Shown: piece after piece, positions 1-10,159 of the stretch
How positions within the stretch are numbered: the first letter of the stretch is position 1
Layout of the letters: each line of letters starts with the position of its first letter
Assembly (NCBI GenBank): GCA_030145245.1
Contig: JAQYWC010000071.1
Coordinates: 94,026-158,025 of the forward strand
Direction: 5' to 3'
DNA from: Desulfobacterium sp.
Lineage (GTDB): Bacteria > Desulfobacterota > Desulfobacteria > Desulfobacterales > Desulfobacteraceae
DNA length: 64,000 bases
Translations under genes and position numbers: made by a program
The notes under the pieces: generated by a model
What the model was told of the DNA's origin: nothing
Database searches by the model: none
The model's input: only the letters and a program-made list of their open reading frames with translations

Positions 1-1
1 G

Positions 2-487
2 GCATCATGGTCCGACGGAAGCCTCAGCAAAGCCCTCAGGCTTCTCAACCTGTCAGACAACAACGACGGCACGGACTGGATAAAAAGACGGCAGTGGCTC
101 ATCACCGAAACAGCAGCCCTGATCAAAGGCGGCAACGGAAGCGACCGGACCGCCCTCCTTCTTTTAGCGGAAAAGATCGGCCGGCAACCTGACCTCTTAA
201 AGGATTCCCTGGCCGTCATCAGAACCTTTTTCAGGGACATTGCCGTGTTCGGATACAGCCCCGGCACCATTGTCAATAATGATTTTTCAGCCCTTTTGCT
301 GGAGATCATCCAAAATCAGCCGGCCCTGGCCCGGAAAGCCCTGGAATGGATCAAAGAGATCCACGGGGTTGAAAAAACAATCAAGGCCAATGCAGGTGCC
401 AGATTAACCTTGGAAGCATTTTTCATTAAACTCATACCTGCCAGGCAAAGGCCTGACGCCATAAAGGTCCACAGGAGAGCATCATGA
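2..487 (+). CDS. holB: DNA polymerase III delta' subunit, C-terminal part
   Basis: The gene enters from outside the window; 161 C-terminal residues are visible. Delta' is part of the clamp-loader complex that places the sliding clamp on primed DNA. The visible part begins inside the AAA+ lid region, with the family-typical DGSLSKALRLL stretch (residues 5-15 of what is visible), followed by the all-helical C-terminal collar domain ending in the usual pattern NAGARLTLEAFFIKL. The stop overlaps the next ATG (ATGA), so the gene is translationally coupled to yaaT. The order holB-yaaT-metG is conserved in many bacteria and supports the call. Without the Walker motifs in view, a DnaX-type protein cannot be strictly excluded, but length and context favour delta'. 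Confidence 0.8.
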   Translation, partial: ASWSDGSLSKALRLLNLSDNNDGTDWIKRRQWLITETAALIKGGNGSDRTALLLLAEKIGRQPDLLKDSLAVIRTFFRDIAVFGYSPGTIVNNDFSALLLEIIQNQPALARKALEWIKEIHGVEKTIKANAGARLTLEAFFIKLIPARQRPDAIKVHRRAS

Positions 488-1281
488 CAAAAATTGCAGG
501 TATCCGTTTCAAGCCTGCCGGCAAAATATACGATTTTGACTGCGGCGCGTTTGTCCTAGATATAGGGGACAAGGTGATTGTGGAAACAGAGCAGGGGCTT
601 GGATTCGGTGTTGTCACCGTCCCGCCGGCGCCCCTTGAATCTGAGAAAAAGAAGAAACAGCTCAAAAAGGTGTTCCGCATCGCCACGGAAGCGGACTTCC
701 AGAAGAGGGAAAAGAACAAGGAGCTTGAGCAACAGGCCTTTGACTTCTGCCAGGGCTGCATCTCAAAGCTTGGGCTGAAGATGAACCTCTTCTCCGTGGA
801 GAGCACCTTTGATGCGGCCAAGCTCACCTTTTTCTACACGGCCGACGGCCGGGTGGACTTCAGGGAACTTGTGAAGATCCTTGTCAAGGAGTACCGCATC
901 CGCATCGAGATGCGCCAGGTGGGCATCCGGAACCAGTCAAAACAGTGCGGTGGACTGGGCAGGTGCGGCCGGGAGATCTGCTGCTCATTGTTCATGAAGA
1001 ACTTTGATCCTGTGTCCATAAAGATGGCCAAGGAGCAGGGTCTCTCCCTGAATCCCACAAAAATTTCAGGCCTGTGCGGCAGGCTCATGTGCTGCCTCAC
1101 CTTTGAAAACAAAACCTACAAGCTACTGAAAAAAGAGCTTCCCAAACCAGGCAAGATCCTTGAAACCCCCAAAGGCCGGGGCAAGGTGATTCGTCAGAAC
1201 GTGCTCAGGGGAACGGTATCACTCCGCCTTGAAGATGGTTCTGAACTCGAAGCCGACCCAAAAGATCTAAGCAAAGGATAA
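484..1281 (+). CDS. yaaT: PSP1-domain protein, YaaT/RicT family
   Basis: 265 residues, the usual size of the YaaT (RicT) family. In Bacillus, RicT works in a complex with RicA and RicF that carries iron-sulfur clusters and affects mRNA processing; the role in this organism is unknown. The sequence is rich in paired cysteines: CQGC near residues 89-92, a cluster around 155-168 (CGGLGRCGREICC) and CGRLMCC near 198-204, as expected for cluster ligands. The PSP1 domain covers roughly residues 60-150. The start overlaps the holB stop by four bases and metG follows after 10 bases, so the three form one transcription unit. The call is firm at family level. Confidence 0.88.
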   Translation: MTKIAGIRFKPAGKIYDFDCGAFVLDIGDKVIVETEQGLGFGVVTVPPAPLESEKKKKQLKKVFRIATEADFQKREKNKELEQQAFDFCQGCISKLGLKMNLFSVESTFDAAKLTFFYTADGRVDFRELVKILVKEYRIRIEMRQVGIRNQSKQCGGLGRCGREICCSLFMKNFDPVSIKMAKEQGLSLNPTKISGLCGRLMCCLTFENKTYKLLKKELPKPGKILETPKGRGKVIRQNVLRGTVSLRLEDGSELEADPKDLSKG

Positions 1282-1291
1282 CATTCGACAA

Positions 1292-3226
1292 ATGAAAACA
1301 AGCGATCCCAATTTTTTCACCACCCCCATCTACTATGTCAATGCCAAGCCCCATCTTGGGCACGCCTATACCACCATTGCAGTGGACGTTGCCGCCCGCT
1401 ACAGCCGAATGTGTTCAAAGGATACCTACTTTCTCACCGGAACGGACGAACACGGTGACAAGATAGCCGAGGCTGCAGACCGGGAGAGCACCACGCCAAA
1501 GGCCTATGCCGACAAGATCAGCCAGCGGTTCCAGGACCTGTGGCCAAAGCTGAACATCAGCAACGACCACTTTATCAGGACCACAGACCCCGATCACATC
1601 AAGGTGGTGAAGGGGCTTCTGTCCAAGATCCACGAGGCAGGGGACATCTACTTCAGCGAATACGAAGGGATCTACTGCTTCGGGTGTGAACGCTTCTACC
1701 AGGAGCGGGAGCTTGTGGACGGCAAATGTCCGGACCACGGCACGGTGCCGGAAACCATCAAGGAGTCCAACTACTTTTTCCGCATGAGCAAATACCAGGA
1801 GTGGCTCATTGATTACATCAACAGCAACCCCGGCTTCATCCGGCCCGAACGCTACAAAAATGAAATCCTCTCCTTTCTCAAGGAGCCCCTGGAGGACCTT
1901 TGCATCTCAAGGCCCAAATCACGGCTCACCTGGGGCATCACCCTCCCCTTTGACCAGGATTATGTCACCTATGTGTGGTTCGACGCCCTGACCAACTACC
2001 TCTCGGCCCTGGGGTATCCTGACGGAGAGCTGTTCAACCGCTTCTGGCCCAACACCCGCCATTTTGTTGCCAAGGATATCATTAAACCCCACGGCATCTA
2101 CTGGCCCTGCATGCTCAAGGCGGCCGGCATCGAGCCTTACCACAGCCTCAATGTCCACGGCTTCTGGAACGTGGGCGGATCCAAGATGTCAAAGAGCATC
2201 GGCAACGTCACCGATCCTGTGGAGGTGACCGACACCTACGGCACGGACAGCTTCAGGTACTTTCTCATGCGGGAGATGGTGTTCGGCCTGGACTCCAACT
2301 TTACCGAGGACACAATTGTCCAGCGGATCAACTCAGACCTTGCCAACGACCTTGGCAACCTCTTTTCCAGGGTGGTCTCCATGGTCCACCGCTACTTTGA
2401 CGGAAGCACCCCCGGGTTTGATGCTGCACTTGACAAGGAGCTCACCCTCAAACCCCAGGCGGACAAATGCGTCGAAAACTATAACCGCTTCATGGAAAAC
2501 ACGGAGTTCCACAAGGCCGTCATTGCCGTGTGGGAGTTCATCAGCACCATGAACAAGTATATCGACACCCAGGCGCCCTGGACCCTTGCAAAGGACGAGG
2601 AAAAAGCACCGGCACTGGAAACGGTCATGTACAACCTTGTGGAAGGATTGAGAACGGTTGCCAGCCTGATCTATCCCATCATGCCCGAAACGTCGGTCAG
2701 GATGCGGACCCTCCTCAACATCAAAATGCCTGCCGACCGGGAGTTCCACACCATGGAGGAGATTACCCCCTGGCACCAGACAACCGCCGGCACCGTCATT
2801 GAGAAGGCACCTGTCCTGTTTCCAAGGATCGATGTCAAGGTGGTGGAAAAAGCCGCCCCAAAAAAAGCGCCGGCTAAAAAGAAAGCCCAGGCCCTGAAAC
2901 CCGAGATCACCATCGACGATTTTGCAAAGATCGATCTTCGGAGCGGAACCGTTATTTCGGCTGAAAAGATCAAAAAATCCAACAAGCTGCTCAAGCTCAG
3001 GGTGGACCTGGGTGAGGAAGAACCCCGCCAGGTGATCGCAGGCATAGCAAAAGACTATGACCCCGACCAGATTATCGGCAAAAGTGTTGTCGTGGTTGCC
3101 AACCTGGCCCCTGCCAAGCTCATGGGAGAGACCTCCCAGGGGATGGTGCTTGCGGCAAACGACGGCAAAAGCCTCGCCCTGACCGGATTCGACAAAACGG
3201 TCAACCCGGGAAACCAGATAAAATAG
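1292..3226 (+). CDS. metG: methionyl-tRNA synthetase
   Basis: Charges tRNA-Met in the cytoplasm. The 644-residue protein has the class I signatures: the HIGH-type motif as PHLGHAYTT near residue 21, a knuckle with cysteines at about 129-132 and 146 (YCFGCERFY, then GKCPDHG), and KMSKS at about 299-303 (GGSKMSKSIGN). The anticodon-binding helical domain follows, then a lysine/alanine-rich linker and, from about residue 540, a C-terminal EMAP/Trbp111-like tRNA-binding domain (IDDFAKIDLRSGTV). That C-terminal domain is found in many but not all bacterial MetRS. It sits 10 bases after yaaT and 15 bases before a TTG-started penicillin-binding protein gene. Nothing looks damaged. Confidence 0.97.
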   Translation: MKTSDPNFFTTPIYYVNAKPHLGHAYTTIAVDVAARYSRMCSKDTYFLTGTDEHGDKIAEAADRESTTPKAYADKISQRFQDLWPKLNISNDHFIRTTDPDHIKVVKGLLSKIHEAGDIYFSEYEGIYCFGCERFYQERELVDGKCPDHGTVPETIKESNYFFRMSKYQEWLIDYINSNPGFIRPERYKNEILSFLKEPLEDLCISRPKSRLTWGITLPFDQDYVTYVWFDALTNYLSALGYPDGELFNRFWPNTRHFVAKDIIKPHGIYWPCMLKAAGIEPYHSLNVHGFWNVGGSKMSKSIGNVTDPVEVTDTYGTDSFRYFLMREMVFGLDSNFTEDTIVQRINSDLANDLGNLFSRVVSMVHRYFDGSTPGFDAALDKELTLKPQADKCVENYNRFMENTEFHKAVIAVWEFISTMNKYIDTQAPWTLAKDEEKAPALETVMYNLVEGLRTVASLIYPIMPETSVRMRTLLNIKMPADREFHTMEEITPWHQTTAGTVIEKAPVLFPRIDVKVVEKAAPKKAPAKKKAQALKPEITIDDFAKIDLRSGTVISAEKIKKSNKLLKLRVDLGEEEPRQVIAGIAKDYDPDQIIGKSVVVVANLAPAKLMGETSQGMVLAANDGKSLALTGFDKTVNPGNQIK

Positions 3227-3241
3227 GATTGGGGAGAGCGG

Positions 3242-4648
3242 TTGCATAATCACACCAAAAACACCAGCTGGCGGGAGTTCCAGTCAGAAATACACCTTGA
3301 GAATCGAAGGAAAAGAAACCTTTCCCGGATTTTCAAGCTACTCCTTCTTGTCCTGATCTGTGTAGGAACCATGATGGGCATCACCAAGGCAAACATCCCC
3401 AGCCTGCCGAATATCATGGATATGGTGAAGCAAAAGCTTCCCCTTGACGCCCTGCTGCAAAAGGGGGAACAAAAGGTTGAGGAGGAAGCACCGCTCCCCG
3501 GTTTAACACGGAAGGATCTCAAGGAACTCCTGGATCCTTCCCTGCTGTTCAATACCGAAACATCCACCATTGTGGTGAACCGTGATGTTGACCGCTATAC
3601 CATAGAAACCAGCCTTGATCCTTCGTTTCAACGGTTTCTCACAACCAAGCTTGACCGGCTCAAGACCCTTACCCGGGGAAAACCCCAGCGCATCGGCCTG
3701 GTGGCCATGGATCCCGGCACAGGAAAGATCCTTGCCATGGCAGGGTTTGATCTTGCCGATCCCAAGGCCAACCCCTGCACCATGGGAAACTATCCGGCCG
3801 CAAGCGTCTTTAAAATAGTGACGGCCTCGGCAGCCGTGGAAAGCATGGGATACACCCCCCGGACCCCCATGTACTTCAACGGCGGGAAATACACCCTTTA
3901 CAAACGGCAGCTCAAGGACAAGAAAAACCGCTACACCACCCGGGTCACCCTTGGCAAGGCCTTTGCGGAATCGATCAACCCTGTGTTCGGCAAGATCGCA
4001 TCCACCCGGCTTGAGAAAGAGAAACTCCGGCACTACGCCACCACATTCGGGTTCAACCAGGAGATGGATTCGGATTTCCCCTTTGATTCCGGAAAAATTC
4101 TTATCAAAGACAACGCCTACCAGCTGGCAGAGGTGGGATGCGGGTTTAACAAGACAACCACCATCTCCCCCATTTTTGGCGCCATGCTCTCCGCCACCAT
4201 TGTCAACCAGGGCAAGCCCCCCCTGCCCTCACTTGTAAAAACGGTTACCGACGCAAACGGCTCGGTGATTTACACAAATAAGCCGCCCATCTTCAGAAAG
4301 GCCGTTGATCCAAAGACTGCCCAAGCCATCATGACCATGATGGAAAAAACCATCACCTCGGGTACGGCCAGTAAATCCTTCAGAAGGTTCAAGCGGGATT
4401 CAACCCTCTCAAAACTTGAAATCGGTGGCAAAACCGGATCTCTCTACAACAAGGACAACACTGTCAAGTACGACTGGTTCACCGGATTTGCCAAGGATAA
4501 AAACGGGGACAAAGCCCTGGCCCTGGCCGTGGTTGTCGGTCACAGAAAATACATCGGCACCCGGGCGGCAAGCTACGGTAAAATGATGTTCAAGCACTAT
4601 TTCAAATCCTATTTTGCATCAAACAAAAATACGATCAACAACGGTTAA
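3242..4648 (+). CDS. penicillin-binding transpeptidase-domain protein
   Basis: 468 residues; TTG start, preceded by a GGGGAGAG ribosome-binding site. A cytoplasmic N-terminus is followed by one membrane anchor at about residues 28-46, so the catalytic domain should lie in the periplasm, where it would cross-link peptidoglycan. All three serine-transpeptidase motifs are present: SVFK with the active serine at about residue 188, SIN at about 244 and KTG at about 397 (GGKTGS). There is no glycosyltransferase domain, and the segment between anchor and transpeptidase domain is shorter than the dimerisation domain of typical PBP2 or PBP3, so I do not assign mrdA or ftsI. It is the fourth gene of the holB-yaaT-metG unit. 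A stand-alone or specialised class B enzyme is the best reading. Confidence 0.82.
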   Translation: MHNHTKNTSWREFQSEIHLENRRKRNLSRIFKLLLLVLICVGTMMGITKANIPSLPNIMDMVKQKLPLDALLQKGEQKVEEEAPLPGLTRKDLKELLDPSLLFNTETSTIVVNRDVDRYTIETSLDPSFQRFLTTKLDRLKTLTRGKPQRIGLVAMDPGTGKILAMAGFDLADPKANPCTMGNYPAASVFKIVTASAAVESMGYTPRTPMYFNGGKYTLYKRQLKDKKNRYTTRVTLGKAFAESINPVFGKIASTRLEKEKLRHYATTFGFNQEMDSDFPFDSGKILIKDNAYQLAEVGCGFNKTTTISPIFGAMLSATIVNQGKPPLPSLVKTVTDANGSVIYTNKPPIFRKAVDPKTAQAIMTMMEKTITSGTASKSFRRFKRDSTLSKLEIGGKTGSLYNKDNTVKYDWFTGFAKDKNGDKALALAVVVGHRKYIGTRAASYGKMMFKHYFKSYFASNKNTINNG

Positions 4649-4668
4649 AATCCTGAAACGGAGGAACC

Positions 4669-7600
4669 ATGCCATTTCCAATACTGAACCGTTCCATGCT
4701 GAAGAAAAGCATTTCACGACTCCTTTCCACATCCATCCAGTTCGGAAAATCCCCGGACCGTGCAAAGGAAAACAGCCTGATTCTGTTTCCGGTTCGACCC
4801 AACACGTTCTGCTGCGGGCTGTCGTCCCTTGTGAGCTACAAAGGCGTTAGCGCTTCCCCGGAAGAGACAGACCTTCGTTCCATGGAACAAGATATCGACA
4901 TCCTCCGGGAGAGTTCGCTGACCGCCTGCCTTTCCAAGGGGCTCGACCTTGGGGAGAGCTATCTGGGTGGCGAAGAGCGTCTCTCCCTCTTTCTGGAACT
5001 GGCCCACACCCTTCGAAGGAAAGGGCCGTTTTACGACCTCTATTCCAGCCAATCCAGGGAAAAAGAGCTGAAAACCATCCTGGAAGCGCTGGGAGCCCTC
5101 CTCATCCAGGAGAAGAGCGAGCTCAAACAGCGGATGGCCGACCTTGCCGCCAAGGAAGTAGACACCGTGGCCCCGAGATTAGACAAACTCCAGGACATCA
5201 TCTGGTGCCTTGAAAAAGAGGTGCTGGAAAACCTCGAGAGAATCCGTGACCTTGCCCTGTTCTCCTCCAATCCCGGAACAAAAGAGCAGATCACGATTTT
5301 CAAGAAGATCAATGCCGTGCTCAACAGCATAGACCGCCTGGAGGTGAGGGGCAGGGATTCTGCCGGGATCTCCCTTCTCTTTGTCTTTTCCAAGGAAGAA
5401 TTTGAAGGTTTCCGGGACCAGCTTGTCAAGGCAGGCCTTGGCGACCAGCTGAAGCAGAGAACCAACAGGACGGTTCTCACCAACAACAGCATCACGGTCC
5501 ACGACACCAATGACGACGATGGGAAACACCTTGTCAGCATTGCCATTGTCTATAAATTTGCCGCCGAGATCGGCGCCCTGGGGGACAATGTCTCCTTTCT
5601 CCGAAGCCAGATCAGAAACGACCAGATCCTCCAGATTCTGACCAAGGCAGACGCCTTGTTCAACACGGTATCGGCCCACACCCGATGGGCGTCGGTGGGA
5701 GACATCTCCGAAGCCAACTGTCATCCCGTGGACAACGTGCCAACGGACAAGGAGATCGAAAAGAGCGGCATCATCCATGTCAGTCTGAACGGTGATATCG
5801 ACAACTACCTGGAACTCAAGACCGACTATGAAAACAGGTACGACGCCATAGCCCCTGATATCACCACGGACACCAAGATCATCCCCCTTGAGATCGAGCA
5901 TTTTCTGAGGCAGGGAGAGACCGTGGAAGAGGCCTTCAGGCTGGCCGTCAATGAGTTCAAAGGCTCCCATGCCATCAGCATGCACACCGACCTTGCCCCG
6001 GGCAAGCTCTTCCTGGCCCAGAAGGGCAGCGGCCAGGCCCTGTTCATCGGCCTGGGCCCGGACCACTACATTGCGGCATCGGAACTCTATGGTCTTGTGG
6101 AAGAAACCCAGACCTTTCTCAAGCTCAATGGCGAAAAAGCGGGTCAGATCATGATCCTGGACCAGAACTCCACAGGAGGACTCACAGGCCTCAGTTCACG
6201 TGCCTATGACGGCACCCCCATCGAGCTCAGCCAGAACGACATCCAGACCAGTGAAATCACCGGAAGGGACATCGACCGCCAGAACTACCCCCACTACTTT
6301 TTAAAGGAGATCTCCGAGGCCCCGACCTCCGTGGAAATGACCCTGCAAAACAAGTGGAAAACCTGCCCAGATACCGCCCTCTACACCACAATTCTGGACC
6401 GGTCTGTCATTCCCGCATTCCTTGAAGAGGAACTGAAACAGGGAAAAATCAAGCGGATCTACTTCATCGGCCAGGGAACGGCAGGGGTCGCAGCCCAGGG
6501 CTGCGCCGACATCCTCGCCTCCTATCTTGCCGATACCAGCATCCAGATCCGGGCCCTGAAATCCTCTGAGCTATCGGGCTTCTCCATCCGGGGAAAGGAC
6601 GGGGATACCGACTCCATGGCCGAAGACCTGGTGGTGGCCATCAGCCAGTCAGGCACCACCACCGATACCAACCGGACCGTGGACATGGTGAAATCCAGAG
6701 GCGCCCGGACCCTTGCCATTGTCAATCGCAGGGATTCGGACCTCACCTTTAAGACAGACGGCGTTCTCTATACAAGCAGCGGCAGGGACATTGAGATGTC
6801 CGTTGCCTCCACCAAGGCCTTCTACTCCCAGATCACTGCCGGCGCCATACTCGGTCTTCACATGGCCGCCATGGTGGGAGCGATAACAGAGGAGAGAATC
6901 ACCGAAGAGATCAACGAGCTTGTCACCCTGCCGGACAAGATGCGAAAGATCCTCTCCATGAAGGAGGAGATCGGCCGTTCGGCCAAGCGACTGTCCGTTC
7001 AAAAGAACTACTGGGCCACCGTAGGCAGCGGCTCCAACAAAACGTCGGCCGACGAGATCCGGATCAAACTGTCCGAGCTATGCTACAAGACCATCTCATC
7101 GGACTTTGTCGAGGACAAGAAGCACATTGATCTCTCATCCGAGCCCCTGATCCTCATCTGTGCCGCCGGAACGAGGGAGAGCGTGCTCGGGGACATCATC
7201 AAAGACACCGCCATCTTCCACGCCCACAAGGCCGCTCCCGTGGTGATCACCAACGAGGGAGAAAACCGGTTTGATCCATACAGCATGGACGTGTTCAAGG
7301 TGCCCCGCACCGGAGAACACCTGGCGCCGATCCTCAACACCCTGGTGGGTCACATCTGGGGCTACTATGCCGCCCTTGCCATCAACGAAGGCTCGGAGTT
7401 CATGTACACCGCCAGAAACGAGATCAAGGAGCTCCTGGATGAATTTACCAGCATGGGACGAGATATCTATGAGGTGATTCTTGAGAAGCGGTTCAGGGAG
7501 AGCATTGCCGGGTTCTACGCCGATTTTTCAAAACGGCGCAGGGAAAAGCGGTTTCCGGCCGCCCTGGGGCTTGACAACGCCACCAACATCACCCTGCTTT

Positions 7601-8388
7601 TGAAATATCTTTCAGGCCGCCTGCCCGTGTCCGACTTTGAGATGGATTTTGCCGAAAAGGGCACCCCTGCCAACATGCTGAACGCGTTCTTCGAAAACAT
7701 GGGGGAATCCATCAACACCATGGCAAGGCCGGTGGACGCCATCAAGCACCAGGCAAAGACCGTCACCGTGGGCACCAGCAGAATCAGTGAAACCTTTGAA
7801 GGCATCGTGTTTGACGAACTTGCAGCCCACGGTATCACCATTGCCCAGCTGACCAACAGGAACGTCATGGTGCTGAAAAACCTCCAGCAGGTGGTTTCCG
7901 AAATCAAGGGGGGCCTTTTCTACAAAATTTCCGGCCTCAACCTCCTTGGCGAGCCTTCAGCCGAAACAAGGATCCAGGTTGCCAAAAAAACCGGCAATCT
8001 TGCCGGCGAAGTCTCCAGGGTGGAGAACGACCACCAGCTCAAGGGAACCAAGCACATCATCGTAAGGGAGGGCAACGTCTATATCGGCAAAGGCCGTAAA
8101 GACAACAAGAGCATCCTCGTGATACCCGTGCTCTCATCCTCGGCCCACACCTCATCCACCATCGAGCACATCCTCTCCCTGAACGTGGGATTCAAGGCGG
8201 CGGATCAGGTGTCCCTCATGAAAAAGACCAAGGCCCTTGGGGGAAAATACACCCGGATAAAAGATATCATCCTCGAATCCTCGGACATCCCCAAATGGGA
8301 CGACAAGCTCCTTGACCTTGTGAGCATCGACACCCTGTTCGGCGACTCGGCCGAGAAGATCGCAGAGCAGATCGAAGCCAGGGCATAA
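4669..8388 (+). CDS. oversized GlmS-like protein (glutaminase-like plus tandem SIS domains)
   Basis: 1239 residues, about twice the length of GlmS (glutamine:fructose-6-phosphate aminotransferase); GGAGGA ribosome-binding site. Seen in order: a 47-residue N-terminal extension; a class II amidotransferase start-like FCCGLSSL at residues 47-54; an insertion of about 280 residues, largely helical and charged; the HTRWAS motif at about 337 and SLNGDIDNY, which correspond to the GlmS glutaminase core; a first SIS domain from about 602 (GQGTAG, SQSGTTTDT); a second from about 786; and a 300-residue C-terminal region I do not recognise. In GlmS the nucleophile is Cys1. Here Cys48/49 is internal, so activity would need propeptide removal, or the glutaminase is inactive. 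True GlmS function is therefore doubtful; a regulatory or sugar-phosphate-binding role is possible. Confidence 0.75.
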   Translation: MPFPILNRSMLKKSISRLLSTSIQFGKSPDRAKENSLILFPVRPNTFCCGLSSLVSYKGVSASPEETDLRSMEQDIDILRESSLTACLSKGLDLGESYLGGEERLSLFLELAHTLRRKGPFYDLYSSQSREKELKTILEALGALLIQEKSELKQRMADLAAKEVDTVAPRLDKLQDIIWCLEKEVLENLERIRDLALFSSNPGTKEQITIFKKINAVLNSIDRLEVRGRDSAGISLLFVFSKEEFEGFRDQLVKAGLGDQLKQRTNRTVLTNNSITVHDTNDDDGKHLVSIAIVYKFAAEIGALGDNVSFLRSQIRNDQILQILTKADALFNTVSAHTRWASVGDISEANCHPVDNVPTDKEIEKSGIIHVSLNGDIDNYLELKTDYENRYDAIAPDITTDTKIIPLEIEHFLRQGETVEEAFRLAVNEFKGSHAISMHTDLAPGKLFLAQKGSGQALFIGLGPDHYIAASELYGLVEETQTFLKLNGEKAGQIMILDQNSTGGLTGLSSRAYDGTPIELSQNDIQTSEITGRDIDRQNYPHYFLKEISEAPTSVEMTLQNKWKTCPDTALYTTILDRSVIPAFLEEELKQGKIKRIYFIGQGTAGVAAQGCADILASYLADTSIQIRALKSSELSGFSIRGKDGDTDSMAEDLVVAISQSGTTTDTNRTVDMVKSRGARTLAIVNRRDSDLTFKTDGVLYTSSGRDIEMSVASTKAFYSQITAGAILGLHMAAMVGAITEERITEEINELVTLPDKMRKILSMKEEIGRSAKRLSVQKNYWATVGSGSNKTSADEIRIKLSELCYKTISSDFVEDKKHIDLSSEPLILICAAGTRESVLGDIIKDTAIFHAHKAAPVVITNEGENRFDPYSMDVFKVPRTGEHLAPILNTLVGHIWGYYAALAINEGSEFMYTARNEIKELLDEFTSMGRDIYEVILEKRFRESIAGFYADFSKRRREKRFPAALGLDNATNITLLLKYLSGRLPVSDFEMDFAEKGTPANMLNAFFENMGESINTMARPVDAIKHQAKTVTVGTSRISETFEGIVFDELAAHGITIAQLTNRNVMVLKNLQQVVSEIKGGLFYKISGLNLLGEPSAETRIQVAKKTGNLAGEVSRVENDHQLKGTKHIIVREGNVYIGKGRKDNKSILVIPVLSSSAHTSSTIEHILSLNVGFKAADQVSLMKKTKALGGKYTRIKDIILESSDIPKWDDKLLDLVSIDTLFGDSAEKIAEQIEARA

Positions 8389-8394
8389 ACCAGC

Positions 8395-8449
8395 GGGGTC
8401 AGGTCTGCACACTTGACAGAGAATCTGTCAAAAGTGTAGACCTGACCCC
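8395..8449. repeat. REP-like palindromic element, copy 1
   Basis: Long inverted repeat directly after the GlmS-like gene. The outer arms (8395-8414 and 8432-8449) read GGGGTCAGGTCTGCACACTT and its near-complement; an inner perfect hairpin GACAGA/TCTGTC lies at 8415-8429. It recurs as a half copy at 11767-11790 and as a diverged palindrome at 16699-16736. The structure could also terminate transcription between the convergent genes on either side. Confidence 0.85.
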
Positions 8450-8463
8450 TGATTTATCAGTCC

Positions 8464-9981
8464 CTATTTTTTGTCTTTAGAAAGTGTATGGACAAGGTCA
8501 TTCATCTTATAAGCCATATTTCGAAGATCATCAGAACTGTTTTTCACATCCGAACTTCTTTGGGTAATGGTTTCAGCAACACTGCTGACAATTGCTATAT
8601 CCGTTGCTATGTCAGATGTCACGGCAGTGCTTTCTGAGATATTCCTGCTGATTTCAGATACGCCCATATCCATCTGTTCCATGTTATTCGATATTTCGTT
8701 AACTGTTGCTGACTGTTCTTCAACAGCCGATGCAAGTGTTGTAACAATATCGTTTAATCTGTTTATAACGCCGGTTACTTCAGATATATCTTGTACCCTG
8801 TCTCCGATCGATGTCTGAATCTCGTCAACCTGACCTTTAATTTTTGACGTTGCATCCGCAGTTTGTTTTGCAAGTTCCTTAATTTCGTTTGCAACAACAG
8901 CAAAACCTTTTCCGGCTTCACCTGCTCTTGCAGCTTCAATGGTGGCATTAAGTGCAAGGAGATTTGTCTGGTCGGATATATCAGTGATTATTCCCGTTAC
9001 GCTGCCAATCTCCCCGGCTTTTCTACTTAACTCATCAATATTGCCGGAAGCATAACCTGCTTTGTTTACAGCGTTGGACATCTCATTCAATGTATCGCCA
9101 GCCCTGCCAGCTATTTCATTAATCGTTGTTACAAGCTGTTCCATCGAGGTTGAGATTGTACTCATATTATCAGAGGTTTCTTCCGTTGCAACAGCAATTG
9201 AAGCGATATTTGAGTTCATTTTCCCTGCAGCAGTTGCGACACCGTCTGACTTCGATGACATTTCTAGGGAGTCAGAATGCATATTTGTCGAAATACCGCT
9301 TAATGATTCTGATGATTCATTCAGAGCAGAAGAACTGATTGACAGTTCGGTAATGGTAATTTCCATCTGTCTTTTTTGCTTCTGAATCAAAAGGTTGTTT
9401 CTGAGTGCTGCTTTGTATGATGCACTTGAGTCTTTTGCGATGGCAAGAATTACAGACGTATACAGAGCCGTTATTCCGGCATAAGTGTATATACCGCTGA
9501 TCAGTGCACCCACGAATGTTGGAAGTAACATTAATACAATAAAAGTGGTCATCATAGTAAAATCAGGCTCAAGGGTTTTAACCGCCCCGGATATAAGTCC
9601 GCATGTCATTATAAAAACATAAACAGATATAAGGGAATCAGGCCCGTAAAAGCTAACTGACATTGCGCAGAAAATGCCCCAGATTAACGCAGAGATAGCC
9701 GTAAGAATGAAAAAAACCTGATTCCACCGGTCAGGATTATCCATGTACTTTTTCTTTACAGTTAAGGCAGCCATAATTCTCAGACTAGAAAATAGCAGAA
9801 TAATCAGAGCCATGGTGGACGTAAAAAGCTTATGGTCTTCAAAGTAGGTGGTTCCGAAAATCAGGATCAGGTATAGAACAACGTAGGTGATAACAGATTT
9901 AAGCGAATTACTGTACAGAAATTGATACGATATATGTTTAATTTCATCGACTTCGGTGTATCCCACCTCATTTCCTTCCAT
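8464..9981 (-). CDS. methyl-accepting chemotaxis protein with multi-span membrane sensor
   Basis: 505 residues. The N-terminal 190 residues hold about six hydrophobic segments (for example residues 29-47, 53-70, 91-107, 117-135 and 145-180) with no large periplasmic loop, so the stimulus is probably sensed in or at the membrane. No HAMP domain is evident. The C-terminal half is a standard coiled-coil signalling domain with the conserved hairpin tip ([19 protein letters not shown]), which binds CheA and CheW. No che genes are nearby, so it must feed a chemosensory array encoded elsewhere. The gene is more AT-rich than its neighbours and lies between the intact GlmS-like gene and a decayed fragment of it, which suggests later arrival. 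Confidence 0.93.
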   Translation of the reverse strand: MEGNEVGYTEVDEIKHISYQFLYSNSLKSVITYVVLYLILIFGTTYFEDHKLFTSTMALIILLFSSLRIMAALTVKKKYMDNPDRWNQVFFILTAISALIWGIFCAMSVSFYGPDSLISVYVFIMTCGLISGAVKTLEPDFTMMTTFIVLMLLPTFVGALISGIYTYAGITALYTSVILAIAKDSSASYKAALRNNLLIQKQKRQMEITITELSISSSALNESSESLSGISTNMHSDSLEMSSKSDGVATAAGKMNSNIASIAVATEETSDNMSTISTSMEQLVTTINEIAGRAGDTLNEMSNAVNKAGYASGNIDELSRKAGEIGSVTGIITDISDQTNLLALNATIEAARAGEAGKGFAVVANEIKELAKQTADATSKIKGQVDEIQTSIGDRVQDISEVTGVINRLNDIVTTLASAVEEQSATVNEISNNMEQMDMGVSEISRNISESTAVTSDIATDIAIVSSVAETITQRSSDVKNSSDDLRNMAYKMNDLVHTLSKDKK

Positions 9982-10159
9982 TTTGCCTCCTGAAAAATAT
10001 TCTCAACATGCACCCATATAATCGTACAGATCAAAAATTGCGACAACTTAATTCCATATCAGGTTTTCCGGTTGCTGCAAAGAACTATGGCCTAGTTCAG
10101 ATAAAAAAGGATTCGAAATAGACTCAAAGAATATGGTACTGTTTCATTCAAACCGAAAA

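Noticed and set aside
2333..3253. 306-codon minus-strand ORF opposite metG
   Set aside because: Antisense shadow of the conserved metG tRNA-binding and anticodon domains.
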